Below, piece after piece: positions 5,541-8,984 of a stretch of DNA of 8,984 nt. A model generated the notes under the pieces. The model searched no databases, was not told the origin of the DNA, and was given only the letters and a program-made list of their open reading frames with translations. Numbering within the stretch: the stretch's first letter is position 1; each line of letters starts with the position of its first letter. Where the stretch lies: positions 1 through 8,984 of the forward strand of contig WRFF01000066.1 of the NCBI GenBank assembly GCA_009778945.1, written 5' to 3'. The stretch comes from Clostridiales bacterium (GTDB lineage: Bacteria; Bacillota; Clostridia; Peptostreptococcales; Anaerovoracaceae). The position numbers and the translations under genes were made by a program.

Positions 5541-6821
5541 ATGCGAAACGCAGTATCCATCATAACTCTCGGCTGCAAGGTCAATCAGCGGGAGTCGGAA
5601 ATATTGGCGCGCGAATTTGAGGCATTCGGATTTGAGGCCACGGACACGCCGGAAACGGCGGATGCGGTGATCGTAAATTCCTGTACCGTGACGCAGGTAT
5701 CGGATCAGAAAACAAGACAGATGGCGCGGCGGGCAAAGAGACAAAACCCCGCCGCGCTTGTCTTTGTCATCGGCTGCTACCCGCAGGTCGCGGCGGATGG
5801 GCTGCTGCGGATGCCGGAAGTGGACGGGATCGTGTCACAGGCGGACAAGGCGCGCACGGCGGAGATCGTCGCGGCCGCGCTGCGCGAACAAGAAAATCGT
5901 GGGCGTAGAATATTTTCCGATATGCCGAACAACGACGCAGATCGGGAAATAGGCAAGTCCACGCGTACGCGGGCGTTGTTGAAGATCGAAGACGGCTGCG
6001 ACCGGAACTGCGCATATTGCGTCATTCCGCTCGCCCGCGGCGCGGTACGCAGCCGCCCGGAGGCGGAGATTCTCGCGGAGGCGGAGAGCCTGCTCCTCGA
6101 AGGATACGGGGAAATCGTGCTTACCGGCGTCAATCTGGCTCTTTACGGGACGGAGCTGCGGGAGCCGGACCGGTTTTATGCGCTCCTGTCCAGGCTTTCG
6201 GCGCTCCCGGCGGATGGCGAAGTCCGCTTCCGGCTCGGTTCGCTTGAGCCGACGGTCATCACGGCGGAGGTTGCGGCCGCCATCGCGCGCCTCCCGCGCA
6301 TTTGTCCGCATTTCCATCTCTCGCTGCAGAGCGGCGCGGCGCGCACGCTTACCGCGATGGGGCGTCCGTATACGCCGGCTGATTTTCAAGGCATTCTGAA
6401 GACGCTGCGTTCCATTGATCCGCTCTTCGGCGTCACAACGGATGTGATCGCAGGGTTTCCGGGCGAGACAGAGGCGGATTTCGAAAGGAGCCTGCGCTTC
6501 GTGGAAAAAGCGGAATTTCTGCATACGCATATTTTCCCCTATTCCGTGAGGCCGGGTACCCGCGCCGCCGAAATGCCGGATTTGGTCCCGAAAGCTGTGA
6601 AAACGGATCGCGTGAAACGCATGACGGAAGCCGCAAAAATATCCCGTGAAACGTTTCTGAAGCGCTGCGAAGGGGCGGTGCGGCGCACGCTGCTTTTCCC
6701 CTCGGCGAATCCCGGCGGGGCGGCGCGCGGCATTACGGACAACGGCATAGACGTCCGCGTAACAAAGCCGGCGGAGAGTCCCCGCCGGCCTTATGGTTCT
6801 TTTATCGATTTTCAATTATAA
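5541..6821 (+). CDS. mtaB: tRNA t6A37 methylthiotransferase MtaB
   Basis: A 426-residue radical-SAM enzyme that converts t6A to ms2t6A at position 37 of ANN-decoding tRNAs. The N-terminal domain holds the three cysteines of the auxiliary 4Fe-4S cluster: C12 (LGCKVNQ), C48 (VNSCTVT) and C79 (IGCYPQ). The radical-SAM cluster motif CDRNCAYC gives C153, C157 and C160, and GEIVLTGVNLALYG follows. The LGCKVNQ signature separates MtaB from MiaB and RimO. A C-terminal TRAM-like segment begins (GITDNGIDVRV, about 396-406) but stops short: the last 20 or so residues are encoded across a terminator hairpin and do not look like TRAM. There is no Shine-Dalgarno close to the ATG. The nearest, GGAGGG, is 21 bases away inside the SDR gene, so translation probably depends on ribosomes finishing the SDR. 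In many Firmicutes it directly follows rsmE; here a metabolic segment intervenes. Confidence 0.95.
   Translation: MRNAVSIITLGCKVNQRESEILAREFEAFGFEATDTPETADAVIVNSCTVTQVSDQKTRQMARRAKRQNPAALVFVIGCYPQVAADGLLRMPEVDGIVSQADKARTAEIVAAALREQENRGRRIFSDMPNNDADREIGKSTRTRALLKIEDGCDRNCAYCVIPLARGAVRSRPEAEILAEAESLLLEGYGEIVLTGVNLALYGTELREPDRFYALLSRLSALPADGEVRFRLGSLEPTVITAEVAAAIARLPRICPHFHLSLQSGAARTLTAMGRPYTPADFQGILKTLRSIDPLFGVTTDVIAGFPGETEADFERSLRFVEKAEFLHTHIFPYSVRPGTRAAEMPDLVPKAVKTDRVKRMTEAAKISRETFLKRCEGAVRRTLLFPSANPGGAARGITDNGIDVRVTKPAESPRRPYGSFIDFQL
6767..6789. terminator. Strong hairpin terminator, best suited to the minus-strand URO-D gene
   Basis: Perfect 8-base-pair GC stem: GCCGGCGG (6767-6774), a seven-base loop, and CCGCCGGC (6782-6789). 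Read on the minus strand it is followed at once by TTTGTT, giving a plausible intrinsic terminator about 40 bases past the URO-D stop. On the plus strand the following CTTATGGTTCTTTT is a poorer U-tract. The hairpin lies wholly inside the last codons of mtaB. Confidence 0.6.
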
Positions 6822-6830
6822 CTGTTGACG

Positions 6831-8072
6831 TTACTTATAGACGCCGTATTTCATTGTGGTCTCGTACCAGGCGTCCATCAGCTCGCGCTTGAAGTTGTCG
6901 AGCACGATCGAGCAGTTCATCATGAAACCGCCGCCGGGCGCACAGGCGTCGAGCATGCGCTTCGTGTCCTCGATGACCTGTTCCTTCGTGCCGTAGTTGA
7001 GGTTGGTCGTCGGGAAATTGCCACATATGCACGCCGTGTCGCCGAGCACTTTTTTGGCGCGCGCGATGTCGACCTTTTCAAACATGTAAATGACCTTGCC
7101 CTTCGGCACTTCTGCGAGTACTTCAAGCCTCGTGTCGTAGTTCCCTTCGGTCAGGATATATGGCGTCATGCCGCGATCGATAATATGCAGGATCATGCGC
7201 TGAAGGTACGGCCAGTAGTATTTGCGGTACATCTCGTCGCTCATGAGCTCGTCGGTGCCGCCGTGCAGCGGGATGAAAAAGTACTCGATGCCCATGTCCG
7301 CGGCTTCGTCGATCGCCCTTTCCGAGAATATATCCATCGCCTCGCATGCCGCAAGCACTTTGTCCGGTATCGTGAACAGGTCCATCGGCACATTGATATA
7401 GCCGCGCAGCATGTCCGCAAACGCGTCGTACGCGGTCGTACACCCGGTGATGACGCAGGGCGGGCATTCCAGCGACGCGGCGAGTTCCACAAGTTCGCCC
7501 GAGGCCTGAAGCCATTTGAGCGCTTCGTCGCCGGCGTGCATCAGGTAGTACAGGGCTTCCTTGACTTCGGGGTCGGCGAATGACGCCATGCTCGCGAAAT
7601 GTCCGAACTCGATGACGTTGTTGATGACAGCCTTTCTGAGCCCTCTGAGATTTTTGTGACGCGCCGAGTAGACCTTGTTGAACAGGAATGCGGTCGGATC
7701 CTGGATGAATTCGTCGTATTGGTCTTCCTCAAGAAACGTCTTGTCCGTTATTTGAAACCCGGCGTTGAGCGAAATGCCGCTTGTCGCGCCTGGCCATTTG
7801 ATGAATTCGGTGCCGAGGACTTCAAGCACATTTGCCGGATAGACCACCGGAGACCAGAACAGGTCGGGTTCGTAGCGCTTCAGAAAATCTATGATGCCCG
7901 GTTTGAAATTGCGGAAATCCATCATCGCTTCGTATTTTGACACGCTGCCGTCCTGAAGGTAGCCAAAGGCGGTCATGGGGGCAAAGGGTACGCGATCCGC
8001 TTCCGTCAGTGCTACGGCCTTCGCGACGCGCGCCTTGCGTTTTTCAATTGTATTCTCGGTTTCATAAGGCAT
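6831..8072 (-). CDS. Uroporphyrinogen-decarboxylase (URO-D) family protein, MtaA/CmuA-like
   Basis: A 413-residue member of the URO-D superfamily, whose members include haem-pathway UroD and corrinoid-linked methyltransferases such as MtaA. Family landmarks are DRVPFAP near residues 26-32, the HGGTDELMSDEMYRKYYWPYL segment in the C-terminal half, and VDIARAKKVLGDTACICGNFP (about 334-354) ending GGGFMMNC (C387). It is unlikely to be haem UroD because it lacks a UroD-like N-terminus with the usual Arg-rich substrate motif. MtaA-type proteins use a His-x-Cys plus distal Cys zinc site; here the first part reads TEGN (308-311), while C344, C346 and C387 remain. The start at 8072 is set by GGAGGAAGGAG six bases upstream; the frame extends 29 codons further, but those run through the promoter region. 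No corrinoid protein or activator gene is adjacent, so its substrate is not known. Confidence 0.85.
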   Translation of the reverse strand: MPYETENTIEKRKARVAKAVALTEADRVPFAPMTAFGYLQDGSVSKYEAMMDFRNFKPGIIDFLKRYEPDLFWSPVVYPANVLEVLGTEFIKWPGATSGISLNAGFQITDKTFLEEDQYDEFIQDPTAFLFNKVYSARHKNLRGLRKAVINNVIEFGHFASMASFADPEVKEALYYLMHAGDEALKWLQASGELVELAASLECPPCVITGCTTAYDAFADMLRGYINVPMDLFTIPDKVLAACEAMDIFSERAIDEAADMGIEYFFIPLHGGTDELMSDEMYRKYYWPYLQRMILHIIDRGMTPYILTEGNYDTRLEVLAEVPKGKVIYMFEKVDIARAKKVLGDTACICGNFPTTNLNYGTKEQVIEDTKRMLDACAPGGGFMMNCSIVLDNFKRELMDAWYETTMKYGVYK

Positions 8073-8078
8073 AGGATG

Positions 8079-8089
8079 CTCCTTCCTCC
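8079..8089 (-). promoter_or_regulatory. Ribosome-binding site fixing the URO-D-family start
   Basis: On the minus strand GGAGGAAGGAG ends six bases before the ATG at 8072. It rejects an upstream in-frame ATG at 8159, which has no comparable site. Confidence 0.85.
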
Positions 8090-8130
8090 GGAATCGCCGG
8101 ATGGTCAAGTGCAATAATTTACTATTTATT

Positions 8131-8159
8131 GTTGTACCACTTTTTTTATGTGCTGCCAA
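8131..8159 (-). promoter_or_regulatory. Candidate promoter for the URO-D-family gene
   Basis: Minus strand: TTGGCA (8159-8154), a 17-base A-rich spacer, then TACAAC (8136-8131). The -35 matches consensus at five of six positions, the -10 at four. It lies about 59 bases upstream of the ATG, in the AT-rich divergent gap before dxr. Confidence 0.4.
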
Positions 8160-8219
8160 CCCATTTTTGCGACATTTCCGGCTGAGTTTGGGTGATTTTC
8201 AGATGATTTTATGCGTGTA

Positions 8220-8237
8220 TGTTACAATAACTATAAT
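8220..8237 (+). promoter_or_regulatory. Candidate promoter for dxr
   Basis: Two overlapping -10 choices are present: an extended form TGT-TACAAT (8220-8228) and a perfect TATAAT (8232-8237), 30 bases before the GTG start. No good -35 is seen at standard spacing for either. The location, just upstream of dxr and divergent from the URO-D gene, suits a promoter. Confidence 0.45.
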
Positions 8238-8267
8238 TATGATTACGATTGAAAACGAGGCGTATTT

Positions 8268-8984
8268 GTGAATAAGATAGCGGTCTTCGGTTCGACGGGC
8301 TCGATCGGCACGCAGGCGCTGTCGGTCATCGCGGCAAATCCGAGGCGGCTCAGGGCCACGCTGCTCACATGCCGGAACCGGGTGGATATGCTGCGCGGGC
8401 AGATTGACCGGTACCGGCCGGCCGGCGTTGTCGTCGAGCGGCGCGAGGACGCGGTTGAACTTCGGCGCGAATATCCGGGGCTTCGCGTGTTTTTCGGTCC
8501 GGAAGGAATGATTGACGCGATCGAAACGATGGATTTCGATGTGATGCTGAACGCGCTTGTCGGCATTGCGGGGCTTGCCCCTACGCTGGCCGGCATCCGG
8601 CGCGGCGGTATCCGGATCGCGCTCGCGAACAAGGAGACGCTCGTGACGGCCGGTCGGCTTGTGATGCGCGAGGCCGCGGCCGCGAACGTGCCGATCATCC
8701 CGGTGGACAGCGAGCACAGCGCGATCTTCCAATGCCTTTCCGGCAACCGCGACAATTCGATCCGCCGCATCGTGCTGACCGCCTCCGGCGGGCCGTTTCG
8801 CGGGTTTTCCCGCACACGGCTTTCGGGGATGACGGCTTCCGACGCGCTTTTGCATCCGCAATGGCGCATGGGCAGAAAGATCACGATCGATTCGGCAACG
8901 ATGATAAACAAAGGCTTTGAGATCATCGAGGCAAGATGGCTCTATGATCTTGCGCCGGGGCGTATCGATGTCGCCGTCCATCCG
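8268..8984 (+). CDS. dxr: 1-deoxy-D-xylulose 5-phosphate reductoisomerase (IspC), 3'-partial
   Basis: The reading frame runs open from a GTG at 8268 to the window edge: 239 codons, about 60% of the usual length of near 390-400 residues. The enzyme makes 2-C-methyl-D-erythritol 4-phosphate, the committed step of MEP isoprenoid synthesis, using NADPH and a divalent metal. All expected motifs in this part are intact: GSTGSIG (residues 8-14), LANKE (119-123), VDSEHSAIFQ (146-155, metal ligands D147 and E149), TASGGPF (171-177), HPQWRMGRKITIDSATMINKGFE (196-218, with H196, S209, N214, K215 and metal ligand E218). These equal the E. coli catalytic residues at a constant offset of 13. GAGG at 8257-8260, seven bases upstream, supports the GTG start. 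In Firmicutes dxr often lies in a frr-uppS-cdsA-dxr-rseP-ispG run; here it begins a unit. Confidence 0.97.
   Translation, partial: MNKIAVFGSTGSIGTQALSVIAANPRRLRATLLTCRNRVDMLRGQIDRYRPAGVVVERREDAVELRREYPGLRVFFGPEGMIDAIETMDFDVMLNALVGIAGLAPTLAGIRRGGIRIALANKETLVTAGRLVMREAAAANVPIIPVDSEHSAIFQCLSGNRDNSIRRIVLTASGGPFRGFSRTRLSGMTASDALLHPQWRMGRKITIDSATMINKGFEIIEARWLYDLAPGRIDVAVHP

Noticed and set aside
5835..6815. A 326-codon minus-strand open frame opposite mtaB
   Set aside because: It is the antisense shadow of mtaB, with no ribosome-binding site and a composition set by the mtaB codons.
8073..8159. A 29-codon N-terminal extension of the URO-D gene to an ATG at 8159
   Set aside because: The extension crosses the predicted -10 and the GGAGGAAGGAG ribosome-binding site and has no conserved sequence; the ATG at 8072 is well placed.
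8199..8981. A 260-codon minus-strand open frame at the right end
   Set aside because: The plus strand here encodes dxr with every catalytic residue in place, so the minus-strand frame is a shadow.

Overview
This 8,984-base window looks like chromosome from a moderately GC-rich Clostridia-type Firmicute. The evidence is strong AGGAGG-type Shine-Dalgarno sites, the rsmE and mtaB genes (neighbours in many Firmicutes), a dxr gene of the MEP isoprenoid pathway, a two-subunit transketolase and a solitary URO-D-family protein. Christensenellales- or Oscillospirales-like lineages would fit, but the sequence alone cannot settle the taxon. Coding DNA is GC-rich. The two divergent intergenic regions (2596-2855 and 8073-8267) are clearly AT-richer. 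No gene-free stretch exceeds 300 bases. I saw no tRNA, rRNA, CRISPR array, insertion sequence or attachment site.

Layout. Bases 1-735 carry rsmE, whose N-terminus lies outside the window. Bases 824-1672 carry a HAD-IIA (NagD-like) phosphatase with its own apparent promoter. A convergent AraC-family regulator follows on the minus strand (1693-2595). It is divergent from a forward-strand operon: transketolase N-terminal half (2856-3725), C-terminal half (3725-4696, overlapping by one base) and a KduD-like short-chain dehydrogenase (4758-5537). Three bases later mtaB begins (5541-6821). A URO-D-family gene faces it on the minus strand (6831-8072). At the right edge, divergent from that gene, is the 5' part of dxr (8268 to the end), open at the window boundary.

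How it fits together. rsmE and mtaB are tRNA/rRNA modification genes that often sit side by side downstream of dnaJ-prmA. Here about 4.8 kb of metabolic genes separates them. That segment (HAD phosphatase, AraC regulator, split transketolase, SDR) reads as a small regulated sugar-catabolic module. mtaB has no obvious ribosome-binding site of its own and appears coupled to the SDR.

The transketolase C-half lacks the acidic residue of the usual G-E-D-G-x-T-H-Q motif that contacts the sugar C2-hydroxyl in classical transketolases. The SDR has Asn at two normally Gly positions of its cofactor site. Together these suggest a non-standard sugar substrate. The true substrate cannot be read from the window, and no transporter or kinase is present.
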